This document shows, piece after piece, positions 13,288-22,468 of a stretch of DNA of 44,997 nucleotides. The position numbers were made by a program, and so were the translations under genes. Source of the stretch: a virus; IMG/VR virus record IMGVR_UViG_3300043446_002076, positions 1-44,997 of that record, one strand, 5' to 3'. Position 1 is the first letter of the stretch. Each line of letters opens with the position of its first letter. The notes beneath the pieces were generated by a model. The model made no database searches. It was not told where the DNA came from and was given only the letters and a program-made list of their open reading frames with translations.

Positions 13288-13470
13288 ATGACCGCGACAG
13301 CCCAGAGACCCGACCGCTACGCCACGGCCATCTCGCTACCCAGGCACCTTGCCGACCACGTGGCATCCCAGGCCTCGGCCCGTGGCGTTTCCAGCGCTGA
13401 CTACATCCGCCTTCTGATCTTCCGCGACATAGAAGCCGGCAAGCAGGACGCTAGCCCGGCGGCGGCTTGA
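13288..13470 (+). CDS. Ribbon-helix-helix protein
   Basis: A 60-residue protein. RYATAISLPRHLADHV forms the beta strand and first helix, and ARGVSSADYIRLLIFRDIE the second helix of a ribbon-helix-helix (CopG/Arc-like) DNA-binding fold. It is the first gene after module P6, with a leader of about 20 nt. Position and size suggest an early plus-strand regulator acting like Cro, which is inference. Confidence 0.7.
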   Translation: MTATAQRPDRYATAISLPRHLADHVASQASARGVSSADYIRLLIFRDIEAGKQDASPAAA

Positions 13471-13473
13471 TTC

Positions 13474-16149
13474 ATGGCCGATGCCAACGATCCGGCAGCG
13501 GCTGATCACTCATCCTGGCGTCAACAGCTCGGCCGCCTTGAGCCGTTAGGCCTGCCACTGCTGCCCTGTGGCGCCGGCAAGGATGGCAAGTCGCCGCTCA
13601 ACCCACAGACCGGCTATGGCTTAGCCGGTTGGGAAACAGCTGCATTCAGCGTTCCCCAGATCCTTGCCATGAATGGCGTGGTCCGCAGCGTCGGCACCCG
13701 CACCGGCGATGGCAAGATCGCCTTTGACCTCGACGGCCGCACAGCCGTTGAGCACTGCCTTGCGCGCGGCTGTGACCCACAGCAGGCCATCACATGGCAG
13801 GTGCATCGCGACACCGATCCACTGCGCCTCAAGGTGCTTTGGTACCTCACGCCAGAACAGCAGCAGATCCTGGGCCCCCTGGTATCGAAGAAGCTCATCA
13901 CCCGCCCGCCGATCCGCGACGACAACAACCGCGTCGTTGAGAAGGCCGAAGCTGTTGAGCTGTTTCATCACCCCGGCCGACAGGTCATCCTGCTGGGCCA
14001 GCATCCCAGTAGCGGCGGCCACTACTTCTGGCCTGATGGTCTCGGTCCAGAGGCCTTGGCGCCCATCCCGCCTGAGTGGTGGGCACTTGCGCTGGAATGC
14101 CTCGGCACCAACGACCAGCCCCTTCTTGACCACACGCCACCGCCTACCGGTGTCCGTGTGCCGCTGCTCAGCTTCGTAACCCGCGCCACTCGCATCTTCG
14201 TTCAGACCGGCGGTATCCCAGGCCAGTGGAACGACGATCAGCTGAGCCACTCTCTTGAGCTGATCGCCGCTGAAACATGGATCAGGGAGCACGGTCACAT
14301 TGCTGAACCGACCGCACGGCAGGCCTTCGCTGATCACATCTCCGCCGCGCGCTCCCTCGATCGTGCCTTTGACTCCCGCAAAGCCTGGAAGCGCTTCGAT
14401 GGCGGCATCGCTCGCAATCCACAGCCCGGCACACCCGAAGAACTGCTACTCAAGCGGCTCTCCTATTGGCTCAGGCAGGCAGGCCATGGCACACAGCGCC
14501 AGCCTGGTCCCTCGCGTCAGGCTGGCAAGTCGCCATCATCACCTGAACAGCAACCCGAAGACAAGCAGGCCACCTTTGGTGAGCTGCTCTCCGCATGCCT
14601 TGCGGCCATCCGCAGCGGTGACCGTGATGCCGAGATGGAGATCAAGGCTGAACTCAAAGGCCGGTTCCGCGTCACCGATGAACAGATCCAAACTGATCTG
14701 TTCCGCCAGTGGCGGCTTGACAAGGTCGAACGTCGCAAGGCCACTCACGACTCCATCTCATTGTCGGGCGTAGCCCCGCTGCGTTATCGGATGGATGGCT
14801 TCATCCAAGTCGGCGACATCGGCCTCACCTACGGCCCGTACGGAACCGGCAAGACTACATTCTCGCTAGCCAAGATGTACGCCCACGCGACAGGATCCAA
14901 CCTCCTGGACCGTGATACCACCTGCGACCCCGGCCGTTGCCTATTCATCGCCACTGACTCCGGCGCAGCCGCGCTCAAGAAGTCACTCGTTGATCTTGGC
15001 ATTGATCCCGACGACGACCCGATCCTCACCCCTGGTCACCCTGATCAACGCATCTGGATCTGGGCCCATGAACCTGAACAGGGTCACGACGCCTGGATCT
15101 GCGACATTCACGGCGTGATCCGACTGGAGGAGTTCATCAAGGCCAAGGGCATCACCTACGTCGTCATCGACAGTGCTAAGGCCGTCAGCACCCCAGCCGG
15201 CTGGTCCTATTGCTCCAACGAAAGCGTCAAGGCCCTGCTCCAGTGCCTACGAGAGGTGGTCGCGCAGCCCACCGGCGTGTTTATCGAGTTCCTGTCTCAC
15301 GACGGCACCGAGAAGGGATCTCACAGCGGCGCGAAGGCATGGGCGGAAGACCCGTCAATGGTCTGCGCTCTCCAAGTCGCCAAGGACGACGACGGCAGGC
15401 CCAGTGGTGTCACCTGTGAGTTCCGCAAGGACCGCGCAGCAGTCATCGATCCACGCCGCTCCATCACCTTCTTCCTCGCTGATGGCCAGCTCAAGCTCAA
15501 GCCCGGCATCGACGTGGTCGGCACCTGCGAAGACGCCATCCTCACGATCCTCTGGGAAGCCCATCAGCGAGACGTGGCATCCATCTCTGCCAAGTCCCTG
15601 ATCGATGAGGTGTTCACCCGCTTCAGCCGCTCTCGCAAGACCGTCGAGAACACCCTCGCCAGGATCGCCGGCACCGGCAAAGGGCCCAACCCCACACCCG
15701 TCATCCGGCCCAAGCGAGGGCACTACTCCATTTCACCGGCCGAAGCTCAAAGGCGGGCCTCGCGCGCGCACGCGTCACGACCTCTCTCTTCTACGGGGGG
15801 TATTAACACCAGATCCATTGCGGCGCAGTCGGTTTGCATTCCCCCTATTGATCCCCCCTCGGGGGAAGTCGGGGGAAACGCCAACCCCCCGATCCCCCCG
15901 CCGGGGGAAGTCAAAGGGGGAACCGAAATCCCTGTCACTGACTGCGAACTCGTCGAAATACCCCCCGACGGGCGGGTGTTATCGCGCGCGCAAGACACCC
16001 TCAGCTGGGTCAGGTTCGGCCTTGACCAGTGCGGCATGGCCCCTGATCATCCAGACGCGCTGAAACACGTCAGCGACTACCTGGGCCACGCCAACCCAGG
16101 CATCACAGCCGCCGAGATCCAGGCAGCACTCACCGAGCTGTGCCAGTGA
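13474..16149 (+). CDS. Primase/AAA+ helicase replication protein
   Basis: An 891-residue two-part replication protein. Residues 10-220 resemble bifunctional primase/polymerase (Prim-Pol-like) domains, with LPCGAGKDGKSPLNPQTGYG, IAFDLDG and a GGHYFWPDG strand. Residues 435-680 are a RepA-like (AAA_25) ATPase with Walker A GPYGTGKT at 454-461 and Walker B YVVIDSA near 561-567. A proline- and glycine-rich linker (about 790-830) contains runs of G and C at the DNA level, and a short C-terminal domain follows. It is expected to prime and unwind phage DNA. It starts 4 nt after the ribbon-helix-helix gene. Confidence 0.85.
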   Translation: MADANDPAAADHSSWRQQLGRLEPLGLPLLPCGAGKDGKSPLNPQTGYGLAGWETAAFSVPQILAMNGVVRSVGTRTGDGKIAFDLDGRTAVEHCLARGCDPQQAITWQVHRDTDPLRLKVLWYLTPEQQQILGPLVSKKLITRPPIRDDNNRVVEKAEAVELFHHPGRQVILLGQHPSSGGHYFWPDGLGPEALAPIPPEWWALALECLGTNDQPLLDHTPPPTGVRVPLLSFVTRATRIFVQTGGIPGQWNDDQLSHSLELIAAETWIREHGHIAEPTARQAFADHISAARSLDRAFDSRKAWKRFDGGIARNPQPGTPEELLLKRLSYWLRQAGHGTQRQPGPSRQAGKSPSSPEQQPEDKQATFGELLSACLAAIRSGDRDAEMEIKAELKGRFRVTDEQIQTDLFRQWRLDKVERRKATHDSISLSGVAPLRYRMDGFIQVGDIGLTYGPYGTGKTTFSLAKMYAHATGSNLLDRDTTCDPGRCLFIATDSGAAALKKSLVDLGIDPDDDPILTPGHPDQRIWIWAHEPEQGHDAWICDIHGVIRLEEFIKAKGITYVVIDSAKAVSTPAGWSYCSNESVKALLQCLREVVAQPTGVFIEFLSHDGTEKGSHSGAKAWAEDPSMVCALQVAKDDDGRPSGVTCEFRKDRAAVIDPRRSITFFLADGQLKLKPGIDVVGTCEDAILTILWEAHQRDVASISAKSLIDEVFTRFSRSRKTVENTLARIAGTGKGPNPTPVIRPKRGHYSISPAEAQRRASRAHASRPLSSTGGINTRSIAAQSVCIPPIDPPSGEVGGNANPPIPPPGEVKGGTEIPVTDCELVEIPPDGRVLSRAQDTLSWVRFGLDQCGMAPDHPDALKHVSDYLGHANPGITAAEIQAALTELCQ

Positions 16150-16364
16150 GCGACGCCATGCGGTTCAACCGCCGACCCGTACCGATCGAGGTTCAGAATC
16201 AAGCCGGTAACTGGTGCGGCGGGTTCCTGCTGCTTAGCTTTAACGCAGACGGAACCGTCACGGTCCGCAGCTCCAAGACCGGTGCCATCAAGAACCTGCA
16301 ACAGCACCATTGGCGTGATCCGGTGGAGATCGAGATCATGCAGCGCCACGGCTTGACGCCCTGA
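16146..16364 (+). CDS. Small hypothetical protein
   Basis: A 72-residue protein with a beta-rich core: VPIEVQNQAGNWCGGFLLL, then DGTVTVRSSKTGAIKNL. The GTG at 16146 overlaps the primase stop as GTGA; an internal ATG at 16158 is the alternative. It is probably a DNA-associated protein at the end of the replication transcript. Function unknown. Confidence 0.65.
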   Translation: MSDAMRFNRRPVPIEVQNQAGNWCGGFLLLSFNADGTVTVRSSKTGAIKNLQQHHWRDPVEIEIMQRHGLTP

Positions 16365-16374
16365 TCTTGGTCCC

Positions 16375-16405
16375 GTTGCGCAACCGCACCGAAGCCCCCT
16401 AAGCT
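16375..16405 (+). promoter_or_regulatory. Operator-promoter module P7
   Basis: The plus strand reads GTTGC-GCAACC-GCACC (16375-16390), 9 nt, then TAAGCT (16400-16405), with TTGCGC 18 nt from the -10. Transcription would start near 16412, about 18 nt before the small terminase gene. This ties packaging genes to the same control as the early genes. Confidence 0.68.
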
Positions 16406-16429
16406 GGCCGCGTTGCGATCCGTATCCGC

Positions 16430-16882
16430 GTGCCCGTTGGCAGGCCATCGACCCTGACCCCAGAGATGGTGGACATCGCCTTCGATGTCTCCGAGAAGGG
16501 CGGTGCATTGCCAACCGTCGCCAGGGCATGCGGAACACCGCTGCGAACCGTTCAGAACTGGATCGAAAAGGCAAAGGACGGCACTGGTTCTGATCTTCAT
16601 CAGGCCTTTTGGTGTGCCATCCAGGACGGCCGTCACCGTGCCGAAATCCGCGCCATCTGCCTCATCACCGGATCACAGGATCCGCGCGATGCGCAATGGT
16701 GGCTGACCCACAACCCAACCACCCGCGACACCTGGTCCGACGCCGCTGCCACACGCCGCGAAGTACAGGCCACCCTCCAGGCCGTTGTGCAGGCCATCCA
16801 GGCTTCCGACCTGACCCCAGAGCAGCAAGATCACCTCCTCCTGCGCATGCAGGCTGCTGGCCTTGGCACTCCTGCTGGCTGA
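16430..16882 (+). CDS. terS: Terminase small subunit
   Basis: A 150-residue protein with an N-terminal helix-turn-helix (GRPSTLTPEMVDIAFD, then LPTVARACGTPLRTVQNWI, residues 4-46) and a helical C-terminus, as in small terminase subunits that bind the packaging site. The signature AQWWLTHNPTTRDTW appears in this family. The GTG start at 16430 follows module P7. The end overlaps the large subunit gene by 20 bp. Confidence 0.85.
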   Translation: MPVGRPSTLTPEMVDIAFDVSEKGGALPTVARACGTPLRTVQNWIEKAKDGTGSDLHQAFWCAIQDGRHRAEIRAICLITGSQDPRDAQWWLTHNPTTRDTWSDAAATRREVQATLQAVVQAIQASDLTPEQQDHLLLRMQAAGLGTPAG

Positions 16883-18230
16883 TCCGCTCGCAGCCGCCAG
16901 GGCGCAGCTGCAGCTCGCTCGCTTTGGTGGCCCGCAGCTGCAGGACTCCGACCGCCTGCTGCACACCATCACCGCCGACCTGCACCCCGGGCAGGCTGCC
17001 TTTGTTCACGATCAGGCCACCGAGATCATCGGCGTCTCCGCCGGCTATGGCGCCGGCAAGACCCGGGCACTCTGCGCCAAGGCCGTCAGCCTCGCGCTGG
17101 CCAATCAGGGCTTCCTGGGCTGCGTCATGGAGCCCACAGGGCCGCTGATCCGCGACATCTGGCAGAACGACTTCGAGGCCTTCCTGGAGGGCTACGACAT
17201 TCCTTACAGCTTTCGCGCCTCGCCGCTGCCGGAGTACGTGCTGCACCTGCCTGGTGGTGACACAAAGATCCTGTGCCGGTCGTTCGAGAACTGGACACGC
17301 ATCATCGGCCTGAACTTGGCATGGGTGCTGGCTGACGAGATTGACACCGTGACGCCAACGATCGCCAACAAGGCATTCCCGAAGATCCTCGGTCGCCTCC
17401 GCTCCGGCAACGTCCGCCAGTTCGGCGCCGCCAGCACCCCGGAGGGCTTCCGCTGGATGTGGCAGACCTTCGGCTCAGACGATGCGCAGCAGCGCCAGGA
17501 CCGCCGGCTGATCCGCATGCGCACGGCGGACAACCCACACCTCCCGCCGGACTTCATCGAACGCCTTCAGGCCAACTACGACCCCTCCCTGCTGCGGGCC
17601 TACCTGGAGGGTGAGTTCGTCAACCTGACCACCGGCCAGGTCTACGACCGCTTCAACCGCGAGCATCACGTGGTGCCCTGCGACTGGGATGAGCTGGAGG
17701 GCGAGACGATCCTGCTCGGCGTGGACTTCAACGTGGGCAACATGAGCGGCGTCGTGGCCGTCCGCCGTGGCCGGGAGCTGCATGTCTTCGACGAGATCAG
17801 CGGCGCCCACGACACCGACGCCCTGGGCCAGGAACTGCGCCGCCGCTACCCCAAGGCCCGCATCCTCGGCTACCCCGACGCCTCCGGCACCGCCCGCAGC
17901 ACCAACAGCAGCCGCAGTGACGTGGCCATCCTGCAGGCCTACGACATCAGCAACATGGCTCCCAAGGCCAACCCACCGGTGCGCGATCGGGTGGCCGCCG
18001 TGCAGGCCCTGCTGGAGAACGGCACCGGTGAACGCCGGCTGTTCATCGACCCGCGCTGTAAGCGGCTGATCGAGTGCCTGGAGCTGCAGAGCTACGCCGA
18101 GGACGGCACGCCAGCCAAGGACACCGGCTACGACCACATGAACGACGCCCTCGGCTACATCGTGCACCGCACCTTCGAGGTCGGCCGCGCCATCACCGGG
18201 AAAGCAGTGCGTGGGGTGCGCCTCTACTAG
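16863..18230 (+). CDS. terL: Terminase large subunit
   Basis: A 455-residue packaging motor. The ATPase has Walker A GYGAGKT at 61-67 and Walker B WVLADEID near 154-161. The RNase-H-like nuclease has GVDFNVGNM at 286-294, PDASG near 342 and a C-terminal DHMNDALGY. These are the expected catalytic acidic residues. The start is a TTG inside the end of the small subunit gene, which implies translational coupling. The length is normal for phage terminases. Confidence 0.95.
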   Translation: MALLLADPLAAARAQLQLARFGGPQLQDSDRLLHTITADLHPGQAAFVHDQATEIIGVSAGYGAGKTRALCAKAVSLALANQGFLGCVMEPTGPLIRDIWQNDFEAFLEGYDIPYSFRASPLPEYVLHLPGGDTKILCRSFENWTRIIGLNLAWVLADEIDTVTPTIANKAFPKILGRLRSGNVRQFGAASTPEGFRWMWQTFGSDDAQQRQDRRLIRMRTADNPHLPPDFIERLQANYDPSLLRAYLEGEFVNLTTGQVYDRFNREHHVVPCDWDELEGETILLGVDFNVGNMSGVVAVRRGRELHVFDEISGAHDTDALGQELRRRYPKARILGYPDASGTARSTNSSRSDVAILQAYDISNMAPKANPPVRDRVAAVQALLENGTGERRLFIDPRCKRLIECLELQSYAEDGTPAKDTGYDHMNDALGYIVHRTFEVGRAITGKAVRGVRLY

Positions 18231-18259
18231 CGGCAACCTACCGGACAAGTAGGCATGCC

Positions 18260-19801
18260 ATGCAACCCGGCGAAACGCTGATCACAGCCGGCAACGGAGA
18301 CACCCGTTACGCACGCTTCCAGCCGGTAACGATGGGCGGCGCTGGTGGTGGCGCCAACTTCCGCAGCCTCAAGGTCTACGAACCCGGCATCAGCTGGAGT
18401 CAGCAGGAGCCACGCTGGCGGTTGATTGAGCAGCTGTGCCTGGGCACCCTGGGCATGCAGCAGGCCGGCCGCAGTTACCTGCCCCAGGAGCCTGCTGAAA
18501 GCCCGGAGTCCTACGAGGTCCGCCTGCGCCGCAGCATCTGCCCCCCGTACTACCTGCGCCTGGAGCAGATGCTGGCGGGCATGCTCACCCGCAAGCCAAT
18601 CCGGCTCGACAACGTGCCCGATCCCATGGTCGAGCAGCTGTACGACGTGGATCTGACCGGCAGCGGGCTTGATGTGTTCCTGCAGCACCTGGCCCGCCTG
18701 TGCATCCGTTACGGGCACGTGGGCGTGCTGGTGGACTTCCCCAGGGGCGATGAGGGCGACGACAGCCCCGTGACGGACTTCAGCAGGCCCTACTGGCTGC
18801 CGTACAGCCCCCGCGACATCCTGGGCTGGCGTACCGACGTGGTAGGCGGCACGCAGAAGCTCACGATGCTCCGCCTGCGCGAGACTCTGACCGTCCCCTA
18901 TGGCGAGTGGGGTGAGGAGATGGTCGAGCAGGTGCGGGTGCTGGAGCCCGGCCGGTTCCGCCTGTATCGCAAGCAGGCATCACGCAGCCGCGACTGGGAG
19001 CTCATCTCGGAGGGCACCACCACCATGGAGGACATCCCGTTCGCCGTCGCCTATGCCAACCGCTCCGCCACCCTGGAGAGCACCCCGCCGCTCGAGGAGG
19101 TCGCGTGGTTGAACCTGCTCGCCTATCAGTGCGAAAGCGACCAGGGGAACCTGCTGCACGTCGCCGCAGTGCCCCGGTACAACCTGTTCGGAGTGCCGGC
19201 AGAGGTGGAGGAGATCGATGCAGGGCCCAACAGCGCCACGGCATTCCCGTCTGATGCCCGCGCTGAGTTTGCGGAGCCCACCGGCACCAGCTACGAGGCC
19301 CGCTTCAAGCAGCTGGACCGCATCCGCGACCAGATCGCGGAGCTGGGCCTGGCGGCGGTGCTGGGGCAGAACATGACGAACCAAGCGGCGGAGGCGAAGG
19401 CCATCGATCGGTCGCAGGGTGACGCGGCATTGCAAGCCGTCGCCATCGGCCTGCAGGATCTCGTCGATCAATGCCTGACGTTCCACGCTGCCTACATGGG
19501 CCTGCCGGATGGTGGCAGCAGTGCCGTCAACCGGGACTTCGTGTCAGCACGGCTGGAGGCCGGTGACGTGCAGCAACTGATCCAGCTGCGGCTCAACAAT
19601 GAGATCAGCCAGGAGACCCTGCTTACTCGCCTGGCCGAGGGTGAATGGCTCGGGTCTGACTTTGACATCGATGCCGAGCTGGAGCAGACCATGCAGGCGA
19701 AGGCCGAGGGCCTGCAGGCGCAGCAGGATCAGCTACAGGCCGCCATGGGACAGCTGCCAGGGCAATCGCAACCGGATGGGCAACCTACGCCGCAACCCTG
19801 A
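18260..19801 (+). CDS. Portal protein (DUF4055-like)
   Basis: A 513-residue protein. It contains YEVRLRRSICPPYYLRLEQM, LCIRYGHVGVLVDFPRGD and YLLAYQCESDQGNLLH-like segments typical of DUF4055 portal proteins, and a Gln-rich coiled-coil tail. It forms the dodecameric ring at the capsid vertex through which DNA passes. The ATG at 18260 is 28 nt after the start of a GGCAACCTA motif (18232), and no Shine-Dalgarno sequence is visible. The gene directly follows terminase, as usual. Confidence 0.88.
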   Translation: MQPGETLITAGNGDTRYARFQPVTMGGAGGGANFRSLKVYEPGISWSQQEPRWRLIEQLCLGTLGMQQAGRSYLPQEPAESPESYEVRLRRSICPPYYLRLEQMLAGMLTRKPIRLDNVPDPMVEQLYDVDLTGSGLDVFLQHLARLCIRYGHVGVLVDFPRGDEGDDSPVTDFSRPYWLPYSPRDILGWRTDVVGGTQKLTMLRLRETLTVPYGEWGEEMVEQVRVLEPGRFRLYRKQASRSRDWELISEGTTTMEDIPFAVAYANRSATLESTPPLEEVAWLNLLAYQCESDQGNLLHVAAVPRYNLFGVPAEVEEIDAGPNSATAFPSDARAEFAEPTGTSYEARFKQLDRIRDQIAELGLAAVLGQNMTNQAAEAKAIDRSQGDAALQAVAIGLQDLVDQCLTFHAAYMGLPDGGSSAVNRDFVSARLEAGDVQQLIQLRLNNEISQETLLTRLAEGEWLGSDFDIDAELEQTMQAKAEGLQAQQDQLQAAMGQLPGQSQPDGQPTPQP

Positions 19802-19813
19802 CCCTGTGGGTCC

Positions 19814-20506
19814 ATGTCTGATGACCTCGCTCCGGTGGAGCAGGGCGACGCCCCCACCACCGACACCACCGCGCTGACCGCTGAAATCGAAGCGCTCCGG
19901 CGCAAGAACCAGGAACTGCTCAGCGAGAAGAAACGGCTCGCCAAGGCAGAACGCACCTTGGCGGAACTGCCTGAAGGCACCGACGTGCGCGAGCTGCTGT
20001 CGTTCAAGCAGCAGACAGAACAGCAGAAGCTCGAAGCCGAGGGCAATTACCAGCAGGCGCGCCAGCAGCTTGAAGCCCAGTTCCGAGACCGTGAGGCCAC
20101 CCTCCAGGCTCGCGTCGATGCGCTTGAGGCTGAGGTGAAGGAGCTGCGCATCATCGGCCCTGCTGTTGCCGCCCTGGCCGATGCCGTCCATGACCCCGAC
20201 GAGGTGGTCAAGCTCAAGCTCAAGCCTGAGCAGATCGACCGCGAGCCCGATGGCACCGTCGTGGTGATTGACGGCTACCAGCGCACGCCCATCCTGGACT
20301 GGGCACGGCAGGCGCTGCCGCAGTACCGCCTCAAAGCACCCAAGCCCTCCGGCTCTGGTGCTCCCGTTGGCCGTTCCGCTGGTGGTGACATCCCGGCCGG
20401 CATCACCAACCCATTCGCGCCGGAATCGTTCAACCTCACCGAACAGGCTCGGCTATTCCGCACCGATCCAGAGCTGTATCAAAAGCTCAAAGCGGCAGCC
20501 CGCTAA
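19814..20506 (+). CDS. Capsid scaffolding protein
   Basis: A 230-residue protein. Residues 18-115 form a long coiled coil (ALTAEIEALRRKNQELL, then RDREATLQARVDALEAEVKE). The C-terminal part ends with a helix, ARLFRTDPELYQKLKAAAR, of the kind that contacts capsid protein. Position between portal and capsid genes supports scaffolding. A GGCAACCTA motif lies at 19779, inside the end of the portal gene and 35 nt before the ATG. Confidence 0.85.
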   Translation: MSDDLAPVEQGDAPTTDTTALTAEIEALRRKNQELLSEKKRLAKAERTLAELPEGTDVRELLSFKQQTEQQKLEAEGNYQQARQQLEAQFRDREATLQARVDALEAEVKELRIIGPAVAALADAVHDPDEVVKLKLKPEQIDREPDGTVVVIDGYQRTPILDWARQALPQYRLKAPKPSGSGAPVGRSAGGDIPAGITNPFAPESFNLTEQARLFRTDPELYQKLKAAAR

Positions 20507-20589
20507 TCCTGTGGCAAACTGACAGCACAGGGGAAGCTGTGCCGACCCGTTGGCCTGTGGCCGCACCGTCAACCTGACCCCATACGGAA

Positions 20590-21666
20590 ATGTCTTTCCT
20601 GTACCGGGCGGATACCAAGATCTACGACCCGTTCTCGTCTTACATCGACGAGCAGTCGACTCTCCGCTCCAAGTTCCTGGCCACCGGCATCGTGTCGGCC
20701 AATCCGGTGATCGCTCAGAACGTCACCAAGGGTGACAAGTTCAAAATCCCCAACTGGGCACCGAACCTCTCCGGCTCCATTCAGGTGCCGGCCGAGGGTG
20801 TGCCGCTGTCGGTCAACAAGCTCACCTCCGCCGAGCAGGTCGGGGTGATCATGCACCGCGCCAATGTCTGGGGCTCCAGCGAGCTGGCCAAGCTGGCCGT
20901 TGGTGCTGAGAACGATCCGATGGCCGCCATCGGTCGTCGCGTCACCGACTACGTGCTGAACGCTCAGCAGACCGACCTGCTGGCCGTCCTGTCCGGCGTG
21001 TTCGGTGCGCTCGGCTCCAGCAACTCTGGTGCTGCCTTTGAGACCATGTGCGTGGATGCGACCGGTTCGGGTGAAACCGACCTGTCGCCCCGTCACGTGG
21101 TCCTGGCTGACGCCATCCTTGGCGAAGACGCTGACACGTTCGGCGCCATGGTCGTTCACCCTGACATCTACGCCTACCTGCGGGTGCGCGAGATGATTAA
21201 CTACGTGAACGCCAAGGAGCTCCCCGGCATCACTGCCAGCACCATCGCGGCCGGCAGCATCACTGCCAGCAATGCCATCGGTGGGGACTTCTCCAACGCC
21301 TTCGGCAGCACCGGCCAGGTGCCGCTGTTCGGCAGCAAGGCCGTCATCGTCTCCGATGCTGCCCCTCGCACGGGTTCCGCCGGCTCCTACAAGTACGGCG
21401 TGTACATGTTCAAAACCGGCGCACTGGGCCAGGCCTTCCAGGCTCCGGTCCGCACCGAGTCCGACCGCGACATCCTCACCTCCGGTGGCGAAGATGTGCT
21501 CAAGGTGCAGTGGGACATGTGCTACCACCCCCTCGGCGCCAGCTGGGGCGGCAGCACCAACCCGACTGCAGCGGACCTGGCAACCGCCGGCAACTGGAGC
21601 AAGGTGTTCGACAAGAAGAACATCGGCGTTGCCCGCATCACCTGCACCTGTCCTCTCTACGTCTGA
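20590..21666 (+). CDS. Major capsid protein
   Basis: A 358-residue protein of the HK97-like group that resembles the MCP-13-like family: an FDP-type N-terminus (YDPFSSYIDEQSTLRSKF), PVIAQNVTKGDKFKIPNW, an N-proximal helix and a C-terminal TAADLATAGNWSKVFDKKNI segment with Cys-rich ITCTCPLYV at the end. It lies in the normal place after scaffold. No protease gene is seen; scaffold and protease roles may be combined or absent. No motif copy with the standard spacing precedes it. Confidence 0.88.
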   Translation: MSFLYRADTKIYDPFSSYIDEQSTLRSKFLATGIVSANPVIAQNVTKGDKFKIPNWAPNLSGSIQVPAEGVPLSVNKLTSAEQVGVIMHRANVWGSSELAKLAVGAENDPMAAIGRRVTDYVLNAQQTDLLAVLSGVFGALGSSNSGAAFETMCVDATGSGETDLSPRHVVLADAILGEDADTFGAMVVHPDIYAYLRVREMINYVNAKELPGITASTIAAGSITASNAIGGDFSNAFGSTGQVPLFGSKAVIVSDAAPRTGSAGSYKYGVYMFKTGALGQAFQAPVRTESDRDILTSGGEDVLKVQWDMCYHPLGASWGGSTNPTAADLATAGNWSKVFDKKNIGVARITCTCPLYV

Positions 21667-21675
21667 GGTTGAGCG

Positions 21676-22077
21676 ATGAAGTTCCATCTGGACGCGCCCA
21701 ACTTCGGGCGCATGAGTGAGCAGCGGACGGTCACCGCTGCCTCTGACGCTGCAACCACCCTCACCGCCGCTCAGACGGTGGGTGGTGTGGTCACGATGAC
21801 CCCTGGCGCCGGTCGCGCCCTGACCACTGCCACGGCCTCGGCCATCGTCTCCCTCCTCGGCGACGGTGTGCAGGTCGGCAGCTCGTTTGAGCTGACGGTG
21901 GTCAATGTGGCAGCCGCCACCCACGCCATCACCCTCACCGCTCCCTCGAGCGGCGGCATCACCCTCACCGGTGCATCGGGTATGGCCACGGTCGCTGCTG
22001 CCAGCAGCGCCACCTACGTCGGCGTCGTGACGGCGGTCGGCACCCCTGCGGTCACCTTCTACCGGAAGGCCGGCTGA
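21676..22077 (+). CDS. Putative head decoration protein
   Basis: A 133-residue, Thr/Ala/Val-rich all-beta protein (RTVTAASDAATTLTAAQT, VVTMTPGAGRALTT, then FELTVVNVAAATHAITLT) directly after the capsid gene. This composition is common in head-fibre or capsid decoration proteins. The start is supported by TGAGG a few bases upstream. The role is inferred from position and composition only. Confidence 0.6.
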   Translation: MKFHLDAPNFGRMSEQRTVTAASDAATTLTAAQTVGGVVTMTPGAGRALTTATASAIVSLLGDGVQVGSSFELTVVNVAAATHAITLTAPSSGGITLTGASGMATVAAASSATYVGVVTAVGTPAVTFYRKAG

Positions 22078-22079
22078 TC

Positions 22080-22244
22080 ATGGGTCTGTTCGCCAATCGC
22101 TGGCGAGCACTGCGGGAGGCTGCCTCTACGGAGGTGGCCTCTTTGCATGTGCAGCCACAGCAGGCGCCAGCGCCTGAGCCGACCCGTCGCGGCGGCAAGC
22201 TACGAGCACAGATCGTGATGCAGCAGGATGAGCTACGCGCCTGA
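22080..22244 (+). CDS. Small basic protein in the head cluster
   Basis: A 54-residue protein (MGLFANRWRALREAASTE), Gln/Pro-rich in the middle (HVQPQQAPAPEPTRRGG), ending in a basic helix (KLRAQIVMQQDELRA). It begins 2 nt after the upstream stop and overlaps the next gene. Function unknown. Confidence 0.6.
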   Translation: MGLFANRWRALREAASTEVASLHVQPQQAPAPEPTRRGGKLRAQIVMQQDELRA

Positions 22245-22461
22245 GTTCAGCAACTTCCGCTACATCGCGGACACCACCACGGTGACGGGGCGATTCGTTG
22301 CCCTGCTGGCGCTGGAAGACACCGTGCTGAACACCGCGACGGTCTGCGCCAGTTGCCCCGACAGCCTGGCGAGCATGCCGATCCCGAAGGGTGCGATGGT
22401 GACGGGCTACTTCACCACCGTCAAGCTCACGTCCGGCAAGGTGCTGGCATACAGCAGCTGA
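22228..22461 (+). CDS. Small head-cluster protein
   Basis: A 77-residue protein (MSYAPEFSNFRYIADTTTV) that is beta-rich with hydrophobic strands (GRFVALLALEDTVLNTATV). It contains a CASCPDSLASMPIPKGAMV stretch with two Cys. It overlaps the preceding gene by 17 bp. It may be a minor capsid or connector component; the function is not recognised. Confidence 0.65.
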   Translation: MSYAPEFSNFRYIADTTTVTGRFVALLALEDTVLNTATVCASCPDSLASMPIPKGAMVTGYFTTVKLTSGKVLAYSS

Positions 22462-22468
22462 GGTGACT

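Noticed and set aside
16375-16384. GTTGCGCAAC read as a perfect palindrome with no spacer
   Set aside because: With the GCACC half-site five bases on, it fits the same N6 arrangement and -10 spacing as the other modules, which is the simpler reading.
20569-21924. 451-residue minus-strand open frame opposite the capsid gene
   Set aside because: It covers the capsid gene in antisense; His/Gly/Val-rich composition is typical of an antisense frame.
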